From: Gammaproteobacteria bacterium
GTDB taxonomy: Bacteria > Pseudomonadota > Gammaproteobacteria > HK1
Reading direction: 5' to 3'
DNA: 8,149 nt
NCBI GenBank assembly: GCA_022822245.1
Contig: JAJECB010000360.1
Span: forward strand, 1 to 8,149
This document shows, piece after piece, positions 1-5,724 of this stretch. The stretch's first letter is position 1. Each line of letters begins with the position of its first letter. A program made the translations under genes and the position numbers. A model generated the notes under the pieces. It ran no database searches, was not told where the DNA came from, and saw nothing but the letters and a program-made list of their open reading frames with translations.

Positions 1-156
1 CCTCCGAAAGAACCGCCAACGCCTGCCCGTCCCCACGCTCGCCTCACAGTACCTATAGCGGAACGTGGCGGAGATGTCCAGAATCGCCGTCAACTCATTG
101 TCAGGCAGCACAAACAGTCAAAGAACGCATCCGCCCTGGGCGGCCCGGCCCGGCGC
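1..156. other. Left-edge leader region with no supported gene
   Basis: No complete gene can be supported here. The stretch is visibly less GC-rich than the rest of the window between about 60 and 130. On the minus strand one frame stays open from 117 to the left edge (39 codons after a TGA at 120-118) and has a protein-like composition, with a possible GTG start at 111-109. That start has no ribosome binding site, and too little sequence is present to name a product. On the plus strand a frame running in from the left edge ends at TAG 56-58. The guanylate kinase gene that often precedes rpoZ in gammaproteobacteria is not recognisable. Confidence 0.4.
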
Positions 157-186
157 TTGGGGGTGAGGTGCGATGCGGGCTAAAAT
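157..186 (+). promoter_or_regulatory. Sigma70-like promoter of the rpoZ-spoT-ubiA operon
   Basis: TTGGGG at 157-162 and TAAAAT at 181-186 are separated by 18 bases, a permitted spacing for a housekeeping sigma factor. The -10 matches the consensus at five of six positions; the -35 matches at its first three. Transcription would begin near 192-194, giving a leader of about 27 bases. A run of 16 pyrimidines (190-205) then leads into the Shine-Dalgarno sequence GGAGG at 206-210. The assignment rests on motif reading only. Confidence 0.55.
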
Positions 187-219
187 TCGCCTCTTTTCCC
201 TTTCCGGAGGTTCCTCTCC

Positions 220-675
220 ATGGCCCGAGTCACCGTCGAGGACTGTCTCGACAAGATCCCGAACCGATTCGACCTCGTGGTGCTCGCCGCGCGGCGGGCG
301 CGCGACCTCACCCTCGGTCGGGCTCCGTTCGTCGAGCGGGAGAACGACAAGCCGACCGTGATCGCCCTTCGCGAGATCGCCGAAGGCCTCATCGACCTCG
401 AATACCTGAAAGTCCAGGAAGCGATCCCGGTGGACATGCTGGGCAAGCCCGAGCCGGAGTCCGGCCCCACCGGCACCGACGAGGAGCTCGCCGCCCTTCT
501 CATGGGGGACGCGGACGGAGAGGACGAGGAGGAAGAGCCGGAGGGCGTGGCGGACGCCGAAGCGGCGGCGGAGGAGGCGGAGGCCGAGCTCGGGGCGGCC
601 GACGATGCCGGCGACGAGCAGGACGAGGGACGGTCGAGCGGAGGGCTCGATGCGCCCTTGGCCGAGAGTGACTGA
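220..675 (+). CDS. rpoZ: RNA polymerase omega subunit with a long acidic C-terminal tail
   Basis: Omega binds the beta' subunit and helps assemble and stabilise RNA polymerase; in E. coli it also forms part of a ppGpp binding site. Residues 1-70 are a clear omega core: an N-terminal MARVTVED, then [16 protein letters not shown], and [18 protein letters not shown] around 41-58, closely matching the E. coli protein. The ATG has GGAGG nine bases upstream (206-210). The protein is 151 residues, against about 90 for E. coli omega. The extra length lies in residues 71-151, which hold 30 Asp/Glu but only two Lys/Arg and are otherwise rich in Ala and Gly, so the tail is probably disordered. The gene leads the operon and is followed 24 bases later by spoT, the usual gammaproteobacterial pairing. 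The family call is secure; the role of the tail is unknown. Confidence 0.95.
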   Translation: MARVTVEDCLDKIPNRFDLVVLAARRARDLTLGRAPFVERENDKPTVIALREIAEGLIDLEYLKVQEAIPVDMLGKPEPESGPTGTDEELAALLMGDADGEDEEEEPEGVADAEAAAEEAEAELGAADDAGDEQDEGRSSGGLDAPLAESD

Positions 676-685
676 CCCCGGCCCC

Positions 686-690
686 GGGAG
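686..690 (+). promoter_or_regulatory. Ribosome binding site that fixes the GTG start of spoT
   Basis: GGGAG lies nine bases before GTG at 700, in the 24-base gap after the rpoZ stop. There is no ATG nearby in frame, so this site is the main support for a GTG start. Confidence 0.7.
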
Positions 691-699
691 CGCGACCAC

Positions 700-2835
700 G
701 TGGCTCCGATCTCCGATCTCTGCGATCAGGCCCGGACCTACCTGGACCGCCGCCAGGTAGAGGCCATCTACCGGGCCTACCTCCTCGGGGCGGAAGCCCA
801 CCGCGGACAGCAGCGCGCGACCGGGGACCCCTACATCACCCACCCCGTCGAGGTCGCACGCGTGCTCGTCGGCATGCGCCTCGACACCGAGAGCGTCATC
901 GCGGGGATGCTCCACGACGTGATGGAAGACACGTCGATCGGCAAAGAGCGCATCGCCAGGGACTTCGGAAAGGACGTGGCCCACCTCGTGGACGGCGTGA
1001 CCAAGCTGTCCCAAATCGAGGCGGCGTCGCGGGACGTCGTGCAGGCCGAGAACTACCGCAAGATGCTGCTCGCGATGACCGACGACGTGCGCGTCATGCT
1101 CGTCAAGCTCGCGGACCGTCTCCACAACATGCGCACGATCGACGCCCTCCCCACCAACCGGCGGCAGCGGATCGCGCGCGAGACCCTCGAGATCTACGCC
1201 CCCATCGCCATCCGGCTCGGCCTCAACCACGTGAAGGAGGAGCTCGAGGACCTCGGCTTCCGGGCCCTCTACCCCAACCGCTACCGGGTGATCCAGGGCG
1301 AGCTCAGGCGGACCCGGGGCAACCGCAAGCGGGCGGTCAAGAACGTGCAGACCGCCATTCGGCGAAGGCTCCGCCAGGAAGGGCTCGCGGCGCGGGTGCT
1401 CGGTCGCGAGAAGCACATCTACAGCGTCTACCGGAAGATGCGCGCCAAGCGCCTGCCGCTCGAGCAGGTGCTCGACGTGTACGGCATCCGCATCCTGGTG
1501 GAGAGCGTCGACATGTGCTACCGGGTGCTCGGGTCCGTGCACAACCTCTACAAGCCGAGGCCGGGCCGGTTCAAGGACTACATCGCCATCCCCAAGGCGA
1601 ACGGCTACCAGTCGCTGCACACGGTGCTGTTCGGGCCGCGGGGGCTTCCGATCGAGGTGCAGATCCGGAGCAACGAGATGCACGAGATCGCGGAGTCCGG
1701 GATCGCGGCCCACGTCCTGTACAAGGACGGGAACGCGCGCAACAGCGTCGCCCACCGGCGCGCCCGCACCTGGATGCAGGAGATCCTCGAGATGCAGAAG
1801 ACGGCCGGGGATCCGGTCGAGTTCATCGAGCACGTCAAGGTGGACCTCTTCCCTGACACCGTGTTCGTGTTCACCCCGGCCGGAGAGATCCTCGAGCTCG
1901 CGCGCGGGGCCACCCCCGTCGACTTCGCGTACGCGGTCCACACCGACATCGGGAACACCTGCGAGGCGGCCCGCATCGACGGTCGGCCGGCCTCTCTCCG
2001 CACCCCCCTCGCGACCGGGCAGACGGTGGAGATCGTGACCTCGCGCCGGGCCCGGCCCGATCCCACCTGGATCAACTTCGTGGTCACTGGCAAGGCGCGG
2101 GCCAACATCCGCGGGTACCTCAAGAAGCTCCACCGCGACGAGGCGATCGACCTCGGGCGGCGGCTGCTCGACCAGGCGCTGCGGCGCGAGGACCTCTCGC
2201 TCCGGAAGCTGCCGAAGGGCCGGCGCTGGGACATCCTCGAGGAGTTCCGCCTCGACAACCGCGACGAGCTCTTCGCCGACATCGGTCTCGGCAAGCGGGC
2301 CGCCGGGCTGGTGGCGAAACGGCTCGCCGTATCCGCCCGGGACCCGGAGGCGACGGCCAAGGACGCGAGCCGGGCCAATGGCCGCGATATGGACGAGGTT
2401 CCCATCTTCATCGCCGGCACCGAGGGCATGGTGGTCAACCTCGGAAAGTGCTGCCGGCCCATTCCCGGCGACCGGATCGTCGGCTATCTCAGCTCCGGCC
2501 GTGGCCTCGTCGTCCATACCGGGAGCTGCGGAAACCTTCCCGATCTCGATTCCAAGCACGAAGGCATCGATGTGGACTGGGCGCCGGAGGTCGAGCGGCA
2601 GTTCCCGGTGGACATCCGCGTCGAGGCCGAGAACCGCAAGGGGATCCTCGCCACCATCGCGTCCGCGATCTCCGGGCTCGACGTCAACATCGACGCGGTC
2701 GGCATCGTGGACCGGGACGGCATCAACTCCCAGATGGCGTTCACCATCGAGGTGAGCGGGCGCACCCATCTCGCCCAGGTGTTCCGGCGGCTGCGGGCGG
2801 TGCCGCTCGTGCGCCGCATCACCCGGCCCGCATGA
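700..2835 (+). CDS. spoT: Bifunctional (p)ppGpp synthetase/hydrolase SpoT
   Basis: This long RelA/SpoT homologue makes and degrades the alarmone (p)ppGpp. At 711 residues it matches the usual length (E. coli SpoT is 702). The N-terminal HD hydrolase domain (about 20-200) keeps its metal and catalytic residues: H48 in YITHP, H72-D73 in GMLHDVMEDT, and D139 in KLADRLHNMRT. The synthetase domain (about 235-345) has D259, E319 in PIEVQIR, and the RFKD loop at 290-293; the RxKD form is typical of bifunctional enzymes rather than RelA. A TGS domain follows (about 388-448), then a helical region, a Cys/His-containing segment (C584, C585, H606, C610) and a C-terminal ACT domain (about 635-705). Both activities therefore look intact. 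The gene follows rpoZ by 24 bases and its stop overlaps the ubiA start, so all three are probably co-transcribed. Confidence 0.96.
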   Translation: MAPISDLCDQARTYLDRRQVEAIYRAYLLGAEAHRGQQRATGDPYITHPVEVARVLVGMRLDTESVIAGMLHDVMEDTSIGKERIARDFGKDVAHLVDGVTKLSQIEAASRDVVQAENYRKMLLAMTDDVRVMLVKLADRLHNMRTIDALPTNRRQRIARETLEIYAPIAIRLGLNHVKEELEDLGFRALYPNRYRVIQGELRRTRGNRKRAVKNVQTAIRRRLRQEGLAARVLGREKHIYSVYRKMRAKRLPLEQVLDVYGIRILVESVDMCYRVLGSVHNLYKPRPGRFKDYIAIPKANGYQSLHTVLFGPRGLPIEVQIRSNEMHEIAESGIAAHVLYKDGNARNSVAHRRARTWMQEILEMQKTAGDPVEFIEHVKVDLFPDTVFVFTPAGEILELARGATPVDFAYAVHTDIGNTCEAARIDGRPASLRTPLATGQTVEIVTSRRARPDPTWINFVVTGKARANIRGYLKKLHRDEAIDLGRRLLDQALRREDLSLRKLPKGRRWDILEEFRLDNRDELFADIGLGKRAAGLVAKRLAVSARDPEATAKDASRANGRDMDEVPIFIAGTEGMVVNLGKCCRPIPGDRIVGYLSSGRGLVVHTGSCGNLPDLDSKHEGIDVDWAPEVERQFPVDIRVEAENRKGILATIASAISGLDVNIDAVGIVDRDGINSQMAFTIEVSGRTHLAQVFRRLRAVPLVRRITRPA

Positions 2836-3764
2836 ACCGGCCCGGTCCGGCGGCGGGCCGGGCGGGGGTCGGCGGCGGGCGCTCGCTGGCCGGGAGCGGC
2901 CCATCCGGCGCCTCGCGGATCCGCGAGTATGCGCGCCTGATGCGACTGCACCGGCCCATCGGCGCCCTGCTGCTCCTGTGGCCCACCCTGTGGGCGCTCT
3001 GGATCGCGGCCGAGGGGCCGCCGCCCCTCGCCATCCTGGCCGTGTTCGTGCTCGGGGTCTGGGTCATGCGGTCGGCCGGTTGCGTCATCAACGACTACGC
3101 GGACCGGGGTCTCGACCCCCAGGTGGAGCGGACCCGGGACCGGCCGCTCGCGGTCGGGACGGTACGGCCCCGCGAAGCGCTGGGGCTCTTCGCGGTCCTC
3201 ATGCTCGCGGCGCTCGGCCTGGTCCTCACCCTCAACTGGACGACGGTCGCGCTGGCCGCGGCGGCCACCGTCCTTGCGGTCGTCTACCCGTTCCTGAAGC
3301 GGGTCACCCATCTCCCCCAGGTCTGGCTCGGGGTGGCCTTCGGCTGGGGGATCCCGATGGGGTTCGCCGCGGTCACCGGGACCGTCCCGCCCATCGGATG
3401 GGCGCTCCTCCTCACAAACGTGTTCTGGGCCGTCGCCTACGACACCATGTACGCGATGGCGGACCGGCCGGACGACATCCGGGCCGGCTCGCGCTCGACC
3501 GCGATCCTGTTCGGAAGGGCGGACCGTGCGATGGTCGGGGCATTCCAGCTCGCCACCCTCGCGGGGCTCGCCGCGATCGGGTGGCAGCTCGACTTCGGGG
3601 CGGCGTGGTACGCGGGCCTGGTCGCGGTGACGTGCTGCGGTCTCTACCAGCAACACCTCATTCGCGTCCGGGGCCGGGCAGACTGCTTTCGGGCCTTCAT
3701 GAACAACAACTGGCTTGGCGGGGCGATATTCCTCGGTCTCGCCGCCGAGTACGCGCTGCGTTGA
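2832..3764 (+). CDS. ubiA: 4-hydroxybenzoate polyprenyltransferase UbiA
   Basis: UbiA is an inner-membrane enzyme that attaches the polyprenyl tail to 4-hydroxybenzoate, an early committed step of ubiquinone synthesis. Both Asp-rich motifs that bind the Mg-diphosphate of the prenyl donor are present: NDYADRGLD at 87-95 and YDTMYAMADRPDD at 203-215. Residues 42-58 (PIGALLLLWPTLWALWI) nearly copy the first membrane helix of E. coli UbiA, and hydrophobic segments recur to the C-terminus, as expected for eight or nine helices. Length is 310 residues against 290 in E. coli; the surplus is a Gly/Pro/Arg-rich stretch of about 25 residues at the N-terminus. No good ribosome binding site precedes the ATG, but it overlaps the spoT stop as ATGA, so translation is probably coupled. 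The next in-frame ATG (2940) would remove conserved sequence. The gene ends 27 bases from a convergent aminotransferase. Confidence 0.94.
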   Translation: MNRPGPAAGRAGVGGGRSLAGSGPSGASRIREYARLMRLHRPIGALLLLWPTLWALWIAAEGPPPLAILAVFVLGVWVMRSAGCVINDYADRGLDPQVERTRDRPLAVGTVRPREALGLFAVLMLAALGLVLTLNWTTVALAAAATVLAVVYPFLKRVTHLPQVWLGVAFGWGIPMGFAAVTGTVPPIGWALLLTNVFWAVAYDTMYAMADRPDDIRAGSRSTAILFGRADRAMVGAFQLATLAGLAAIGWQLDFGAAWYAGLVAVTCCGLYQQHLIRVRGRADCFRAFMNNNWLGGAIFLGLAAEYALR

Positions 3765-3791
3765 CGAGCAAGACGTGGAGGAAAGTCGGGG

Positions 3792-5078
3792 TCAGAGTGC
3801 GGCGCGCAGCCGCTCGATCCCCGCCTCGAGGGTCTCCACCGACCGGCAGAAGGCGAACCGGAGGTATCGGTCCCCGTCGTTGCCGGTGGCATAGAAGTTG
3901 TCCCCCGGCACCGTTGCCACCCCGACCTCCCTGACGAGGTGCATGGCCGCGTCGACCGGGGACATCGCCCCGAGCGCGGGCACGCTGCGATAGTCCGCGA
4001 AGAGGTAGTAGGCGCCCTCGGGAGGCGTCGCGGCGAAGCCGACCGAGCGCAGACCCTCGACCAACAGGTCCCGCTTCCGCAGGTAGTCCCCGGCGATCCC
4101 GTCGAAGAACCCCCGCTCCTTGCGGAGCAGGTCGACCGCCCCCTTCTGAAGGGGGGTCGGAGCCTGGACGACGAGGTTGTCATGCACCGCACGGAGCCGC
4201 CTCGTGCGCTCCGGCGGCGTGATCACCCACCCGATCCGCCAGCCCGTCGAGCGCCCCGTCTTGGAGATCGAGTTCACCACGAGGGTGCGCTCGGCCATCC
4301 CGTCGAAGCTCGCGAGGTACCGGTGGCGGTGCCCGTCGAACGTGATGTGCTCGTAGATCTCGTCGGTGATCGCGAAGAGGTCGTGCTCCCGGCAAAGCTC
4401 CGCGATGAACGAAAGATCGTCCCGGTCGAGGACCTTGCCGGTCGGATTCTGGGGCGAGTTCACGACGAACGCCCGGACCGCGGGGTCCGCGGCGACGGCG
4501 CGCAGCTCGTCGCGGTCGAGCCTCCAGGTGCCCGCGTCGCGGTCCTCGCGCAGGGTCACGAACCTCGGCACGAGGCCGAAGATCGCGGCCTGCGACGGGT
4601 AGAGCTCGTGGTAGGGCTGCATGACGACGACGCCGTCGCCCGGTTCCATGAGCGAACGGAAGGCGACCGCCATCCCCTCGCTCGCCCCGAGGACGACCGT
4701 GATCTGCTCCTCGGGATCGGGGCGAACGCCGTAGAGGTCTTCGGTATAGTCGGCGATGGCGTGCCGGAGCTCCGGAATGCCGAAGGGGAACGAGTACTGG
4801 TTGAGCTGATCGCGCGGGTTCCGGATGCCGGCGACGACCTCCTTCAGGGTGAGGTCGAGCGAGTTGCCGCCGGACCCGCGCGCGGCCAGGATCTCCCGCA
4901 GGGTCATCGACTCGATTCGGTCGACTCCTTCCTGCGTTCCGCCGAGCATCGCGGAAACCCCGCCCCATACCATGTCGAAGACCGGCGCCTCGTCGGTAAA
5001 CCCCTGCGAGAGGTTGACGGCGCCGTGCTCGACGGCGAGCCGGGTCATCCGGCGAATGACGGTTTCCTTGACTTCCAC
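3792..5078 (-). CDS. PLP-dependent class I/II aminotransferase
   Basis: This is a fold-type I aminotransferase, resembling the group that includes methionine, glutamine/kynurenine and aspartate-like transaminases. Visible residues are VNLSQGF at 21-27, LNQYSFPFGIPELR around 92-105, NSPQNPTGK at 207-215 (N211), D239 and Y242 in ITDEIYEH, the Schiff-base lysine K273 in SISKTG, the phosphate-binding R281 in GWRIGW, and R407 in YLRFAF, the usual carboxylate-binding arginine. All catalytic positions appear intact, in 428 residues. The GTG start at 5078 has a purine-rich site five bases upstream and gives the expected N-terminal helix; ATG at 5048-5046 is possible but poorer. Between SQGF and NQYS there are about 65 residues where E. 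coli YbdL-type proteins have about 25, so roughly 40 residues are inserted. The gene is divergent from a GNAT gene and convergent with ubiA. The substrate cannot be read from sequence. Confidence 0.9.
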   Translation of the reverse strand: MEVKETVIRRMTRLAVEHGAVNLSQGFTDEAPVFDMVWGGVSAMLGGTQEGVDRIESMTLREILAARGSGGNSLDLTLKEVVAGIRNPRDQLNQYSFPFGIPELRHAIADYTEDLYGVRPDPEEQITVVLGASEGMAVAFRSLMEPGDGVVVMQPYHELYPSQAAIFGLVPRFVTLREDRDAGTWRLDRDELRAVAADPAVRAFVVNSPQNPTGKVLDRDDLSFIAELCREHDLFAITDEIYEHITFDGHRHRYLASFDGMAERTLVVNSISKTGRSTGWRIGWVITPPERTRRLRAVHDNLVVQAPTPLQKGAVDLLRKERGFFDGIAGDYLRKRDLLVEGLRSVGFAATPPEGAYYLFADYRSVPALGAMSPVDAAMHLVREVGVATVPGDNFYATGNDGDRYLRFAFCRSVETLEAGIERLRAAL

Positions 5079-5083
5079 CCGCG

Positions 5084-5089
5084 CCCCCT
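5084..5089 (-). promoter_or_regulatory. Ribosome binding site for the aminotransferase GTG start
   Basis: Read on the minus strand, AGGGGG (5089-5084) lies five bases before GTG at 5078-5076, within a longer purine-rich stretch. It supports the GTG over the internal ATG at 5048-5046 and over the long upstream open frame, which would run through the neighbouring acetyltransferase gene. Confidence 0.6.
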
Positions 5090-5120
5090 GCCCTTCTGTT
5101 GTGCGTCGGCCCGAATGCAC

Positions 5121-5127
5121 TATCGTA
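5121..5127. promoter_or_regulatory. Possible shared divergent -10 element
   Basis: TATCGTA reads as TATCGT on the plus strand (5121-5126) and as TACGAT on the minus strand (5127-5122), each matching the -10 consensus at four of six positions. On the plus strand a weak -35, TTGTGC (5099-5104), lies 16 bases upstream and the start point would fall near 5133, the A of the GNAT ATG. On the minus strand the start point would fall near 5115, giving the aminotransferase a leader of about 37 bases; no -35 is visible there. This is motif reading only. Confidence 0.35.
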
Positions 5128-5132
5128 ACCGG

Positions 5133-5624
5133 ATGGAGCCCCGGGACGTTCCCATCACCCTCCGGGCGGGACAGGTGTCGGATGCGACGACCATCGCCCG
5201 CATGGCACGGGACTATGTCGAGGATGGTCTGCGTTGGACGTGGCGCCCGCGCCGCATCCAGCGGGCGCTTCTCGACCGGAACACGACCGTCGTGGTGGCG
5301 GATGCCCCCCGACGCTGGGGAACGGAGATCGCCGGCTTCGCCATCATGCGCTTCGAGGACGAGAGAGCCCATCTGAGCCTGCTTGCGGTGCATCCCCTGT
5401 ACCGGCGGCGGCGGATCGCCCGCGACCTCCTCCTGCGGCTCGAGACCGCGGCTCGCACGGCGGGGATTGGCGAGGTGCGGCTGGAGGTCCGCACCGGCAA
5501 CGAAACGGCCCTCGACTTCTACCGCCGGCACGGATACCGGACGGTCGTGCGGCTCCCCGGCTACTACGGCGGTCGCGAGTCCGCGTTCCGGATGGCCCGG
5601 GCCCTGACCGCCGGCGCGCAGTGA
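5133..5624 (+). CDS. GNAT-family N-acetyltransferase
   Basis: This is a small, probably cytoplasmic acetyl-CoA-dependent N-acetyltransferase of 163 residues, the size of a single GNAT domain. The N-terminal strand ITLRAGQVSDATTIARMA (8-25) is typical of the fold. Strand 4 and the acetyl-CoA loop are at 82-100 (LSLLAVHPLYRRRRIARDLL), and the motif B region TGNETALDFYRRHGYR at 121-136 resembles RimI-like proteins. The pyrophosphate loop, usually R/Q-x-x-G-x-G/A, reads R91-R-R-R94-I-A96, so the central Gly is replaced by Arg. The start is uncertain: ATG 5115 would add six residues (MHYRNR), and neither ATG has a ribosome binding site. ATG 5133 is preferred because the predicted transcription start coincides with it, implying leaderless translation. 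The gene is divergent from the aminotransferase, but a functional link is only inference. The substrate is unknown. Confidence 0.85.
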   Translation: MEPRDVPITLRAGQVSDATTIARMARDYVEDGLRWTWRPRRIQRALLDRNTTVVVADAPRRWGTEIAGFAIMRFEDERAHLSLLAVHPLYRRRRIARDLLLRLETAARTAGIGEVRLEVRTGNETALDFYRRHGYRTVVRLPGYYGGRESAFRMARALTAGAQ

Positions 5625-5664
5625 CGGCGGGAGCGGGCGAGCCGGACGGGGCACCCGCGCCGCG

Positions 5665-5694
5665 TTCGGGCCCGCCCGTGCGATGGCGTATCAT
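5665..5694 (+). promoter_or_regulatory. Probable promoter of the molybdoenzyme gene
   Basis: TATCAT at 5689-5694 matches the -10 consensus at five of six positions. The best -35 candidate, TTCGGG (5665-5670), is weak and 18 bases away. Transcription would begin near 5701, about 24 bases before the preferred ATG at 5725. The ATG at 5683 lies before this start point, which argues for the shorter protein. Confidence 0.4.
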
Positions 5695-5714
5695 TCCCCC
5701 GCCCTGTCCGAACC

Positions 5715-5718
5715 GGAG
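5715..5718 (+). promoter_or_regulatory. Ribosome binding site choosing ATG 5725 for the molybdoenzyme
   Basis: GGAG ends six bases before the ATG at 5725. The alternative in-frame ATG at 5683 has no comparable site, so this element favours the later start. Confidence 0.6.
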
Positions 5719-5724
5719 CCCGAC

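Noticed and set aside
131..143. Small inverted repeat CCGCC-CTG-GGCGG upstream of the rpoZ promoter
   Set aside because: Five-base GC stems are expected by chance here, and no T-run or operator symmetry supports a function.
118..2904. A 928-codon minus-strand open frame opposite rpoZ, spoT and the start of ubiA
   Set aside because: It is a by-product of GC-rich codon use in the opposite strand: low complexity, rich in Arg, His, Pro and Val, and with no recognisable domain. The overlapped genes have complete conserved domains.
3765..3813. A terminator between the convergent ubiA and aminotransferase genes
   Set aside because: The only stem found (GCGGC 3799-3803 with GCCGC 3809-3813) lies inside the aminotransferase coding sequence, is short and lacks a T-run.
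3939..5132. Plus-strand upstream extension of the GNAT frame over the aminotransferase gene
   Set aside because: The translation is His/Arg/Pro/Val-rich without domains and lies antisense to a well-conserved enzyme. The GNAT fold begins only after about 5150.
5079..5654. N-terminal extension of the aminotransferase to a start at 5654
   Set aside because: It would overlap the GNAT gene completely, shows no family similarity, and the GTG at 5078 has a ribosome binding site.
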